NCBI RefSeq assembly: GCF_900626145.1
Contig: NZ_LR130817.1
Coordinates: 1,973,598-2,037,597 of the forward strand
Direction of reading: 5' to 3'
DNA length: 64,000 nt
Source: Intestinimonas timonensis
GTDB taxonomy: Bacteria > Bacillota > Clostridia > Oscillospirales > Oscillospiraceae
Below the pieces are notes generated by a model that had not been told where the DNA came from, made no database searches, and worked only from the letters and a program-made list of their open reading frames with translations. Shown here in pieces: positions 58,157 through 64,000 of the stretch. Numbering within the stretch: position 1 is the stretch's first letter; every line of letters starts with the position of its first letter. Position numbers and translations under genes: made by a program.

Positions 58157-58330
58157 ATGAAACGCAGAGACTTGATAAAACTGCTGAAAGCCAATGGATG
58201 GTGGCTCCTCCGAAACGGCACTAACCACGATATCTATACCAACGGCAAAGTATCTGAGACAATCCCCCGACACTCCGAAATCAAAGAACAATTAGCACTC
58301 GCCATCATCCGGCGGCAGGGGCTGAAATAA
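58157..58330 (+). CDS. hicA: HicA toxin (mRNA interferase)
   Basis: A 57-residue protein, the usual HicA size: MKRRDLIKLLKANGWWLLRN then GTNHDIYTNGKVSETIPRHS, with the catalytic histidine in the GTNHDIY motif and a double-stranded-RNA-binding-like fold. HicA cleaves mRNA and is neutralised by HicB, encoded 35 bases downstream. GGAGGAG precedes the start. The strong promoter and separate terminator show an independent toxin-antitoxin unit, transcribed against the surrounding phage genes. Confidence 0.94.
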   Translation: MKRRDLIKLLKANGWWLLRNGTNHDIYTNGKVSETIPRHSEIKEQLALAIIRRQGLK

Positions 58331-58365
58331 GCCCCTCGCCGCCACCCAAAAAGGAGGTTTTCTAT

Positions 58366-58755
58366 ATGAAGCAAGTTTATCCCGTAATCCTCCATCCAGA
58401 GCAGGAGGGAGGTTTCTCTGTGTCCGTACCGGACCTGAACATCGGCACCCAAGGAGAGACGATCGCAGAGTGCATCGACATGGCGCGTGACGCCATTGGG
58501 CTTTGGGGAATCTGCGAGCAGGACGAGGGGCGTGTGATCCCGGAGCCCTCCGGCCTGACGCCAGAGCATGAGGAGGGAGAGCTGGTCACCCTCGTAGACA
58601 TCGATTTTGACGCCTATCGCCGGACCCACGACATGCGGACGATTCGGAAAAACGTGACCATCCCCAGCTATCTCAATGATCTGGCAGAGCGTGCCGGCGT
58701 CAATTTCTCACAAGTCCTCCAGGACGGGCTGAAGCAGCGGCTCGGTGTGCAGTAA
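58366..58755 (+). CDS. hicB: HicB antitoxin
   Basis: A 129-residue antitoxin. Residues 1-70 are the HicB partial RNase H-like domain (YPVILHPEQEGGFSVSVPDL, GETIAECIDMARDAIGLW). The C-terminal part (RTIRKNVTIPSYLNDLAERA, then VNFSQVLQDGLKQRL) is a ribbon-helix-helix DNA-binding domain, so it should repress the promoter upstream of hicA. AAAAGGAGG precedes the start. Confidence 0.95.
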   Translation: MKQVYPVILHPEQEGGFSVSVPDLNIGTQGETIAECIDMARDAIGLWGICEQDEGRVIPEPSGLTPEHEEGELVTLVDIDFDAYRRTHDMRTIRKNVTIPSYLNDLAERAGVNFSQVLQDGLKQRLGVQ

Positions 58756-58770
58756 CAAAATGGTCAGTCT

Positions 58771-58799
58771 CAGGCCGCCCTATTGGGGCGGCCTGTTTT
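58771..58799 (+). terminator. Intrinsic terminator of hicAB
   Basis: CAGGCCGCCC (58771-58780) pairs with GGGCGGCCTG (58786-58795) followed by TTTTA. Confidence 0.9.
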
Positions 58800-58852
58800 A
58801 TGTCTCTGATAACTTTGGTACTCTCGGGTAAGCTACCGTCGGAGGTGATCGT

Positions 58853-59014
58853 ATGGACGATCGGTATGCCAACTTTGCAGAGGACCCGGTCATGCAGGCC
58901 TATTTCTCCCAGCTCCCCACCCCCATCCGGGAGCAGATCCGCGCTCGCAAGCCACAGCCCGCCACGCTGGAGGAGCTCCAGCGCATGGCCGAGGAGGTCA
59001 AGCGCCTGTTTTAA
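58853..59014 (+). CDS. Small conserved protein of mobile elements
   Basis: A 53-residue protein: MDDRYANFAEDPVMQAYFSQ, then LPTPIREQIRARKPQPATLE and ELQRMAEEVKRLF. GGAGGTGATC lies just before the ATG and a terminator follows its stop, so it is probably real. Similar short proteins with a NFAEDPxMQAYF-like start occur in Clostridial phages and conjugative elements; their role is unknown. It shares the plus strand with hicAB but lies beyond the hicAB terminator, and I see no clear promoter of its own. Confidence 0.7.
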   Translation: MDDRYANFAEDPVMQAYFSQLPTPIREQIRARKPQPATLEELQRMAEEVKRLF

Positions 59015-59030
59015 GGCCCCGCAGGAGGAG

Positions 59031-59059
59031 GCGCCGCCCCGCCGTGGGCGGCGCTTTTT
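59031..59059 (+). terminator. Intrinsic terminator of the plus-strand cassette
   Basis: GCGCCGCCC (59031-59039) pairs with GGGCGGCGC (59046-59054), followed by five T residues. Confidence 0.9.
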
Positions 59060-59212
59060 CTATCCTATGTCCAGCTTCAGCTGCTCGGGCAGCTTCTCCC
59101 GGATGGAGACCACCCTGGCATCGCCCAGCTGCTCCAGGGCCATGCCCAAAACCTCCTTCACACACTCTGCCGCCCCCGGCGGCGCGTTGACCTGGATGGT
59201 GACGATCAGCAT
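59060..59212 (-). CDS. Small hypothetical prophage protein
   Basis: A 50-residue protein, MLIVTIQVNAPPGAAECVKE and EVLGMALEQLGDARVVSIRE, with a beta-alpha-beta look and no recognised motif. AGGAGG precedes the ATG by 7 bases. It overlaps the DUF551 gene end by 7 bases, in line with the early operon, and ends opposite the plus-strand terminator. Confidence 0.65.
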   Translation of the reverse strand: MLIVTIQVNAPPGAAECVKEVLGMALEQLGDARVVSIREKLPEQLKLDIG

Positions 59213-59496
59213 GTGGTGTCCTCCTGTCTCTCGGGCGGGCGGCATTCAGGCGGGGTGGGAAGCGGCATCCAATACAACACTCTACATTTCGTTCCGTGAG
59301 ACACTTCTCCGCCCCAATGTCCGTCTATACAATACCCAATCCCGTATGTTTGGTACATTCTGTTAAAGTCCCCATACCTAAAGTATTCGTACCAGCAAAG
59401 GACATCTACGCAGTTCTCCGGTAACCTCTCCTCCACGCTCATCCACTCGCCCGGCGGGGCAATGGTGGGCATGGAGCCAACTTTATCTGTTGTCAT
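59206..59496 (-). CDS. DUF551 domain protein
   Basis: A 96-residue protein. WMSVEERLPENCVDVLCWYE, followed by a tyrosine- and glycine-rich stretch and ending VSHGTKCRVLYWMPLPTPPE, is the DUF551 signature (WISVKDRLPE...VTHWMPLPEPP). DUF551 proteins are common in prophages and have no established function. AAAAGGAG precedes the start chosen; upstream in-frame sequence belongs to the previous gene. Confidence 0.9.
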   Translation of the reverse strand: MTTDKVGSMPTIAPPGEWMSVEERLPENCVDVLCWYEYFRYGDFNRMYQTYGIGYCIDGHWGGEVSHGTKCRVLYWMPLPTPPECRPPERQEDTTC

Positions 59497-59674
59497 AGGC
59501 AGTCTCCTTTTGTACGCCAGGTCGGCCGTACCGCCAGGCGAATGTGATGCAGCGGGTATAGTGCTTGTCCCACTCCCAGCCGCCCGGGCGCTTGCACGCT
59601 CCGTGGGCGTCGTCGTGCCACAGGCAGTTGTGGCAGGTCCGCCGGTAGGCATCCAGCACGATCAGCTCACCCAT
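59483..59674 (-). CDS. Small cysteine-containing prophage protein
   Basis: A 63-residue protein: MGELIVLDAYRRTCHNCLWH, DDAHGACKRPGGWEWDKHYT, RCITFAWR. The four cysteines (about residues 14, 17, 27 and 42) could bind a metal. An AGGAG site lies 8 bases before the ATG, and it overlaps both neighbours, which indicates coupling. Family unknown. Confidence 0.7.
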   Translation of the reverse strand: MGELIVLDAYRRTCHNCLWHDDAHGACKRPGGWEWDKHYTRCITFAWRYGRPGVQKETAYDNR

Positions 59675-60236
59675 CGTCGCTCTCCTGTGGCTGGAGACGC
59701 CCCTTCCAGCCACAGGAAGGGCAGTAAAAGGTGTTCCCACACCCACCATTCCCACAAGTCTCGCCGCAGCTTGGGCACTGGGCATCGGAAAAAATCAGCT
59801 TCTCATGGGCGTCCTCCTCTCCCTCCGGCGGGCGGCGGTAGACTTTGTAAGTCCCAGTTGGACCGTCCAGTGTTTCACCCATGATGTATTCTTCCAGGTC
59901 CAGACCGGCACCCTCAAGAGCACTGGTGCTATATAGTTTCCCCTGGACCACCAGCGCCGTCTCTCCGCTCCCGTCTGGGTACTCCAACCAAACTTCGCTG
60001 AGATACATCTTGTCAAGGTCCGCTTGTGTCAGCGCCTCGTTGCTGTGCTGTGGGAAGGGGCCGCCAGTCAGCCCAGCGGCCCGGGCCTCCGATTCCTCCA
60101 GAGCCGATTTGGCGCCCCGCAAAATGGTGCAGCCGTGGACACCGCAGTCGTGCTCCCAGCCGCAGCCCAGGCAGGCCAGACTTCCTGTCTCCACCGCCAG
60201 TCGCCCCAGCGCCTTCAGTAGCTTTTCATTTCCCAT
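59667..60236 (-). CDS. Hypothetical prophage protein with two cysteine clusters
   Basis: A 189-residue protein. An N-terminal helix (NEKLLKALGRLAVETGSLAC) leads into CLGCGWEHDCGVHGC, and the C-terminus has CPSCGETCGNGGCGNTFYCPSC, here given as CPSCGETC, GGCG and YCPSCGW, a zinc ribbon. The middle is a small beta-rich region (SEVWLEYPDGSGETALVVQG). It lies in the early operon after the PcfJ-like gene, with GGGAGGAGC before its start. Possibly nucleic-acid binding; function unknown. Confidence 0.7.
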   Translation of the reverse strand: MGNEKLLKALGRLAVETGSLACLGCGWEHDCGVHGCTILRGAKSALEESEARAAGLTGGPFPQHSNEALTQADLDKMYLSEVWLEYPDGSGETALVVQGKLYSTSALEGAGLDLEEYIMGETLDGPTGTYKVYRRPPEGEEDAHEKLIFSDAQCPSCGETCGNGGCGNTFYCPSCGWKGRLQPQESDDG

Positions 60237-60248
60237 GTGCTCCTCCCC

Positions 60249-61985
60249 TCACGCCGTCCTGGCCTGGGCTTCTTTGCCCGCCGCTTTCCGGCGTGGCACC
60301 TTCGGAGTGCCGTCATCATTTCGCTTGCTGCCGTCCCGGAGCCACCGCAGCCAAGTGTCCAAAAAATCCTTGTGAATGATCCTGGGACTGACCCGCCCCG
60401 GGTTCTCCGGGCAGGAGCTGCACTCGTTGTCATACCCGTGGATCTGCCTTAGCTGATTCCCGTCCATCTCCAGGGTGATGTACGGGGTAGCCGGGGCATT
60501 GGTCCGGCGGAGGAACAGGATGGTGGTCACACCGTTCATGTGCCGTTCGGCGTAGCCGCCCACACAGTGGTGCAGGGCCTTGCCCTCCCGCCGGATAGCC
60601 AGGCTCGTAGCCGGGAACACGATCTTCAGCCCGTCCAGCTCAAACTCATACTTGAGCCGCCGCTCCTTCAGGGATGCCGCCCGCCGCTTTTTCTCCTCAC
60701 GAGCTTGCTTGGCGGCCAGCTCCTCGGTAGCAGAGTCATGGGCGGCGTGGAGGTCCTCCGGCCACAGCACCTTGCCGTGCTCCATACACCGCCCCAGCGC
60801 ATACGCCGCCTCCCAATAATCCCGGTAGAGCCCGAAGAGGGTGGCGTAGCGGTCATCGGTCTGTTCCGAGACCCGATCCAGGTAGCGCAAGAACCGCCCC
60901 GGCGTCAAATGGCGCTTTCCCAGAAACCGCAGCACCTCCATGGCCTTCACCTGACAGCCCCAAAGGTTCCGGAAGTCCATACAGAAGGGCAGGTCCCAGC
61001 GCTCTCCCCAGTGCTTCAACACATAGTTCCGGATGGCCAGCACCTCAAGGGGCGGCTGCACGCCCAGAAACCAACTCAGTTCCCGTTTATTCAGCCCAAA
61101 GGCCTTTCTGGGGTCGGTCTCCTCCCAGCACATGGCCGCCACGTTTTTCTTCCTGGCGTAAATGAGGTCGCTCAAAGGCTCCCATGGGCCGGACTTCACC
61201 AGCATCTCTACCTGTCTGGGGTAGATGGCGTAGGCGGTCAGGTAGGAGATGAAGTCGTCAAAATAGGCGGCATATCCCCTGCCCCCGCGGGGGCGGAACT
61301 GCCAGTGGTCGAAGAAGCCGCAGTATCGGAAGAAGGGCTGCCCATCCAGCTCCTCCCGGTTGAGGATGGAATAGGGCTCGTAGTGGTACCAGTAGATGGG
61401 GCCGTCCTTGAAGGGCTCGCTCACCAGCTTCCGGCGGCCCAGCCTGTCCCGCTCGTAGGTGATGACCGGCTCATGCTCCCGGTAGGTGACCTGGTAGTCG
61501 GCCTGCATCACCTCTCCCCTGGCAAAGCGGTAGCCGCTGGAGCACCAGGCAGTGGGCCGGGCGGTGAGCCCCTCCTCGCTGGAATAATCCTTCCTCAGCG
61601 CCAGGGCGTCGGCGTAGAGGGCGTCTCCCCTTGCGTGGAGGAGCACCGTTAATTCCACCTGGCGCAGAGACGTCCGTTTTTTCGCCTTGGCCAGGTCGAT
61701 CACCGTCACGCTGCGCCCGCACCATGGGCAGGTCCACGACTCCCTGTGCCTGAGACGGTCCAACAGTTCCCGGTGCCCCTCCGTCTCCATCCGGGTCAGA
61801 CAGGGGCGGTACTCCTTGTGGCCGCAGCAGGAGGTGTATAGCCTCACACCGCCCAGACCCATCAGGTCCACCTCTTTTCGGAAGAACAGGTAGTGTGGGA
61901 ACAGGTCGTTCATCCGCACCAGGTCCTCCTCGGTGACGGTGGGCCAGCTGTTCAGGAGTTCCCGCTCCCGCTCCGTGTACTTCAC
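60249..61985 (-). CDS. PcfJ-like protein
   Basis: A 578-residue protein. The C-terminal third contains LHHCVGGYAERHMNGVTTIL, then FLRRTNAPATPYITLEM and the QIHGYDNECSS region, the conserved core of PcfJ proteins first named from a conjugative plasmid. The N-terminal part carries CCGHKEYRPC and WTCPWCGRSVTV zinc-ribbon motifs, followed by a long tyrosine- and tryptophan-rich region. Biochemical function is unknown. The gene lies 13 bases after the PcfK/AcrIIA9-like gene; the two families are often adjacent in mobile elements. Confidence 0.88.
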   Translation of the reverse strand: MKYTERERELLNSWPTVTEEDLVRMNDLFPHYLFFRKEVDLMGLGGVRLYTSCCGHKEYRPCLTRMETEGHRELLDRLRHRESWTCPWCGRSVTVIDLAKAKKRTSLRQVELTVLLHARGDALYADALALRKDYSSEEGLTARPTAWCSSGYRFARGEVMQADYQVTYREHEPVITYERDRLGRRKLVSEPFKDGPIYWYHYEPYSILNREELDGQPFFRYCGFFDHWQFRPRGGRGYAAYFDDFISYLTAYAIYPRQVEMLVKSGPWEPLSDLIYARKKNVAAMCWEETDPRKAFGLNKRELSWFLGVQPPLEVLAIRNYVLKHWGERWDLPFCMDFRNLWGCQVKAMEVLRFLGKRHLTPGRFLRYLDRVSEQTDDRYATLFGLYRDYWEAAYALGRCMEHGKVLWPEDLHAAHDSATEELAAKQAREEKKRRAASLKERRLKYEFELDGLKIVFPATSLAIRREGKALHHCVGGYAERHMNGVTTILFLRRTNAPATPYITLEMDGNQLRQIHGYDNECSSCPENPGRVSPRIIHKDFLDTWLRWLRDGSKRNDDGTPKVPRRKAAGKEAQARTA

Positions 61986-61998
61986 CCTACCCGCCCCC

Positions 61999-62349
61999 TC
62001 AGAAGAAATCCGAGAGGTCCAACAGGATGCCGGTCTGCTGCGGCTCCGCCGCCGGCTCCAGCTGGACGCTCATGGTGAAGTTGACCCTGGCCCCGTCGAA
62101 ATAGAAGGACGCCGCCCGGCGGTAGGCCTCCAGATCGGAGAGGGAGCTGCCCACCCCCTTGGCCACGGCGGCCATGCAGTCCGGGAAGGAACCTCCCTGG
62201 GCCACAGCCTGGGCGAACTCCTCGTTTTGCTGGCAGAACTCCAGGAGGGCGTCCCGGACGGCGGACTTCATGGCGCCCTCCTTCTGACCCTTGACCTTGT
62301 CATACTCATCCTTCAGGCGTTTCTCCGCCTGCTCGTACCAAGTGGTCAT
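61999..62349 (-). CDS. PcfK/AcrIIA9-like family protein
   Basis: A 116-residue protein. SAVRDALLEFCQQNEEFAQA, the SFPDCMAAVAKGVGSSLSDL stretch and EAYRRAASFYFDGARVNF correspond to the helical PcfK-like family, of which AcrIIA9 is a member shown to inhibit Cas9. Most family members are uncharacterised and occur with PcfJ, as here, so an anti-CRISPR role is possible but not shown. The start overlaps the previous stop (ATGA); an AGG site lies 8 bases before it. Confidence 0.72.
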   Translation of the reverse strand: MTTWYEQAEKRLKDEYDKVKGQKEGAMKSAVRDALLEFCQQNEEFAQAVAQGGSFPDCMAAVAKGVGSSLSDLEAYRRAASFYFDGARVNFTMSVQLEPAAEPQQTGILLDLSDFF

Positions 62350-63458
62350 TCCACACACCTCCCGATGGCCTCTGCCAGGGCTTTCATGGCCTTCTCCGCC
62401 CCCTGTGCGGCAGTCTGGTCGGGGCGGTTCCGCAGCTTGAGGAGGATGCCGCGCATTTTGTTGGCCGTCTCCTGGGACTGCTGGAAGAGGACCTTGAAGG
62501 TGGCCATGTCCTCGTCGGAGGAGAGCGCGGCGTTTTTCCGTGCCTGCTCGGCGTCCTTCAGTTGGACCTGAGCCTGCTCCAGAGCGGCCTCGGCCTCCTT
62601 CCGCTTTTCCTCAGCCTTGGCTTTGGCCGCCTTGGCCTTGTCCAGCTTGGCCTGCATCTCGGCCACGGCCTCCGCCCTGGCCTGGGTGATGGCCTCCTGG
62701 TCAACCACCGTCTCCACCGCCACGTCCACCGGCCGATTCTTCAGCTCGGTGAGCTCCCGCTCCAGGCGGGCGGTCTCCTGATCGGCCCGCTCCTTCTCTT
62801 CCCGGGCCGACTCCAGCGTGGCGTTGACCACCTTCATGTCGGCCTCCATCTTCGCCCGGGCGGCTTCCGCTGCTGCGGCGTCGGCCTTGGCGGTCTCGGC
62901 GGCCTTCCGGGCTTCATCCCGGTCCTTGATGGCCTGCTCCAGCTGCCGGGCGGACATGTCTATGACGTTGTGCTCCTCCACAAAGCTGTCCCGCTCCTCC
63001 GCCGGAACGGCCAGGAGCATCAGCGCCTTGGATGCGCCCAAATCCGCCAACGTGTTCGGATTTGACCACTCCCGGGCCAATTTCATGAACTTCTGGGCCG
63101 TCCGCTCGGAGAGTTCCACTCGTTCATTGAGCCAGGGCAGCCACTCTCCGTGGGAGAGCATACCCTTGGCCTCGATGAGCCGGGCGCCGATGTCCAGGAT
63201 GGCCTCCCCGGCCTCCCGTTTCAGATCCAGGATCTCGCCGGTGACCGTTTCGATGGTCCGCGGCAGGCTCATCCTGGCCTCGAACTCCGCCTCCTCGGCC
63301 TCCTTCCACTTGGCCCGGCGGCGCTCCTCCTGGTCGTCGATCTCATAGCCCGGCCGGGCGTTTGCGTCATAATAGGGGCAGTCCAGCTCGTGGCCGACGT
63401 GGGCGCATTTCTGCTCGCACTCGGCCTGGAGCGGACAGCGGTCATTGGTCTTTCCCAT
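62346..63458 (-). CDS. DUF3102 coiled-coil protein
   Basis: A 370-residue protein. A cysteine cluster lies in residues 8-27 (CPLQAECEQKCAHVGHELDC). The DUF3102 region follows (about 65-170): AGEAILDIGARLIEAKGMLS, GEWLPWLNERVELSERTAQK, FMKLAREWSN. From about 180 to 325 it is a long coiled coil rich in alanine, glutamate and lysine. DUF3102 resembles DNA-partition or methyltransferase-linked modules in mobile elements. Function not established. Confidence 0.85.
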   Translation of the reverse strand: MGKTNDRCPLQAECEQKCAHVGHELDCPYYDANARPGYEIDDQEERRRAKWKEAEEAEFEARMSLPRTIETVTGEILDLKREAGEAILDIGARLIEAKGMLSHGEWLPWLNERVELSERTAQKFMKLAREWSNPNTLADLGASKALMLLAVPAEERDSFVEEHNVIDMSARQLEQAIKDRDEARKAAETAKADAAAAEAARAKMEADMKVVNATLESAREEKERADQETARLERELTELKNRPVDVAVETVVDQEAITQARAEAVAEMQAKLDKAKAAKAKAEEKRKEAEAALEQAQVQLKDAEQARKNAALSSDEDMATFKVLFQQSQETANKMRGILLKLRNRPDQTAAQGAEKAMKALAEAIGRCVE

Positions 63459-63475
63459 GACAATGCTCCTCTCCG

Positions 63476-63724
63476 TTAAATTCCGTACTTGGCGACAAAT
63501 TCGCCGTAGCTCATATGTAAGCGCCTGGCCTTGGCGGCGATCTGCCCCAGGGTCATGGGCTTAGCGCCCTCCGACGTTTTGGTCTTCCGCTTCGCCCGGC
63601 GCTTTTCCTGACTCTCTTTGTGCGTGGAGCGGATGACCTCCCCCCGGCACTCCGGGCAGTAGCGGGAGTTGAAATGCCCCTCGCACTCCTTCCCGCAGAT
63701 CTCACAGGTATAGAGCACACTCAT
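63476..63724 (-). CDS. Zinc-ribbon protein with helix-turn-helix-like tail
   Basis: An 82-residue protein: CEICGKECEG and RYCPECRGEV form a four-cysteine zinc ribbon; a lysine/arginine-rich linker (KESQEKRRAKRKTK) follows; the C-terminus PMTLGQIAAKARRLHMSYGE, then FVAKYGI, is a helix-turn-helix-like unit seen at the ends of phage regulatory proteins. It may bind DNA. Its start overlaps the previous stop. Confidence 0.75.
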   Translation of the reverse strand: MSVLYTCEICGKECEGHFNSRYCPECRGEVIRSTHKESQEKRRAKRKTKTSEGAKPMTLGQIAAKARRLHMSYGEFVAKYGI

Positions 63725-63873
63725 CGCTCCCCCTCCCCTCTCAGCTTGTCCAACGCCCAGAGGATGGCGTCGGCCACCTCCCGGTGCTCCTTCTCCCGGT
63801 CTGGGTCCGCCCGCATCAGGGACAGGTGGCGGCGGTACTCCGCCTCCAGCAGCTGTATTTTACGTTTCTCCAT
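63721..63873 (-). CDS. Small helical prophage protein
   Basis: A 50-residue, highly charged, all-helical protein: MEKRKIQLLEAEYRRHLSLM, RADPDREKEHREVADAILWA, LDKLRGEGER. It has a GGAGGTTGACG site 6-10 bases before the ATG and its stop overlaps the next start (ATGA), so it is likely translated. Family unknown. Confidence 0.7.
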   Translation of the reverse strand: MEKRKIQLLEAEYRRHLSLMRADPDREKEHREVADAILWALDKLRGEGER

Positions 63874-63875
63874 CG

Positions 63876-64000
63876 TCAACCTCCGATCCGGAATTGTTCG
63901 GGGATCTCTTCCTTCGTTTTCCGCCGGTAGGACATACCGGAGATTTTACTGGTGGCCAGGGAGAACGCCAGCTTGCATCCACCCACAGACCCGTGCCGGT
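63876..64000 (-). CDS. Prophage protein, C-terminal fragment
   Basis: The last 40 codons of a gene that begins beyond the right edge. The visible end is RHGSVGGCKLAFSLATSKIS followed by GMSYRRKTKEEIPEQFRIGG. No family is recognised. It ends 2 bases before the next gene's start, consistent with the early operon. Confidence 0.6.
   Translation of the reverse strand, partial: RHGSVGGCKLAFSLATSKISGMSYRRKTKEEIPEQFRIGG

Larger units (their letters stand above)
35540..64000 (-). mobile_element. Prophage with HK97-type head and contractile Xkd-type tail (right end outside window)
   Basis: An uninterrupted block of phage genes, almost all on the minus strand: early/accessory genes at the right, then HNH, TerS, TerL, portal, protease, capsid, connectors, sheath, tube, tape measure, baseplate, fibre, amidase and holin. 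Gene order and translational overlaps are typical of temperate contractile-tailed phages of Clostridia. The only plus-strand genes are a HicAB cassette and one small gene. Integrase, repressor and most replication genes are not in view, so completeness cannot be judged. The left boundary is approximate. Confidence 0.93.

Overview
The window comes from the chromosome of a GC-rich member of the Firmicutes. The RpoB and RpoC sequences, the SLH-anchored surface proteins, the strictly anaerobic 2-hydroxyacyl-CoA dehydratase genes and the strong GGAGG ribosome binding sites point to a gut Clostridia of the Oscillospiraceae type (Flavonifractor/Lawsonibacter/Pseudoflavonifractor-like). That assignment is an inference from protein character, not a database result. 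No tRNA, rRNA or CRISPR array was recognised.

The left 35 kb is host chromosome. It opens with the start of smc. A five-gene operon (about 0.45-5.7 kb, minus strand) follows: a VOC acyl-CoA epimerase-like protein, a BadF/HgdC-type activator ATPase, the two subunits of a 2-hydroxyacyl-CoA dehydratase and a propionate CoA-transferase-like enzyme. Together they would activate, possibly epimerise, and dehydrate a 2-hydroxy acid. A large helix-turn-helix regulator is divergent from this operon across a near-perfect 39-bp palindrome. Next come a lipoprotein, a three-gene module (LRR protein, VWA/metallopeptidase-like protein, MoxR-type AAA+ ATPase), an SLH protein with a frameshifted helical-repeat gene upstream of it, and a galE-galT operon with its LacI-family regulator and matching operators. 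The rpoB-rpoC pair stands apart from the L10/L12 and S12/S7 genes it usually accompanies. Its leader carries a terminator-like hairpin and overlaps a divergent promoter. A GT-C membrane glycosyltransferase, a 1168-residue SLH surface protein with five tandem repeats, an NlpC/P60 endopeptidase and an EamA transporter complete the host part.

A 235-bp non-coding element with several hairpins occurs twice, with no difference seen (18971-19205 and 32165-32399). Each copy lies between two copies of an intrinsic-terminator hairpin, and the hairpin differs at the two sites. It looks as though the element entered a terminator and duplicated the whole stem-loop. This is the most unusual structure in the window.

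From about 35.5 kb to the right edge is a prophage, its late genes on the minus strand and running leftward. It combines an HK97-type head (TerS, TerL, portal, protease, capsid) with a PBSX/Xkd-type contractile tail (sheath, tube, tape measure, baseplate, fibre), then an amidase and holin. The tail assembly chaperone carries a canonical A AAA AAC programmed -1 frameshift site. Upstream lie an HNH nuclease with a possible cos region, a zinc-ribbon protein, an HUH-type replication initiator, a plus-strand HicAB moron cassette, and a block of early/accessory genes including PcfJ-like, PcfK/AcrIIA9-like and DUF3102 proteins. The integrase and the other prophage end are outside the window.
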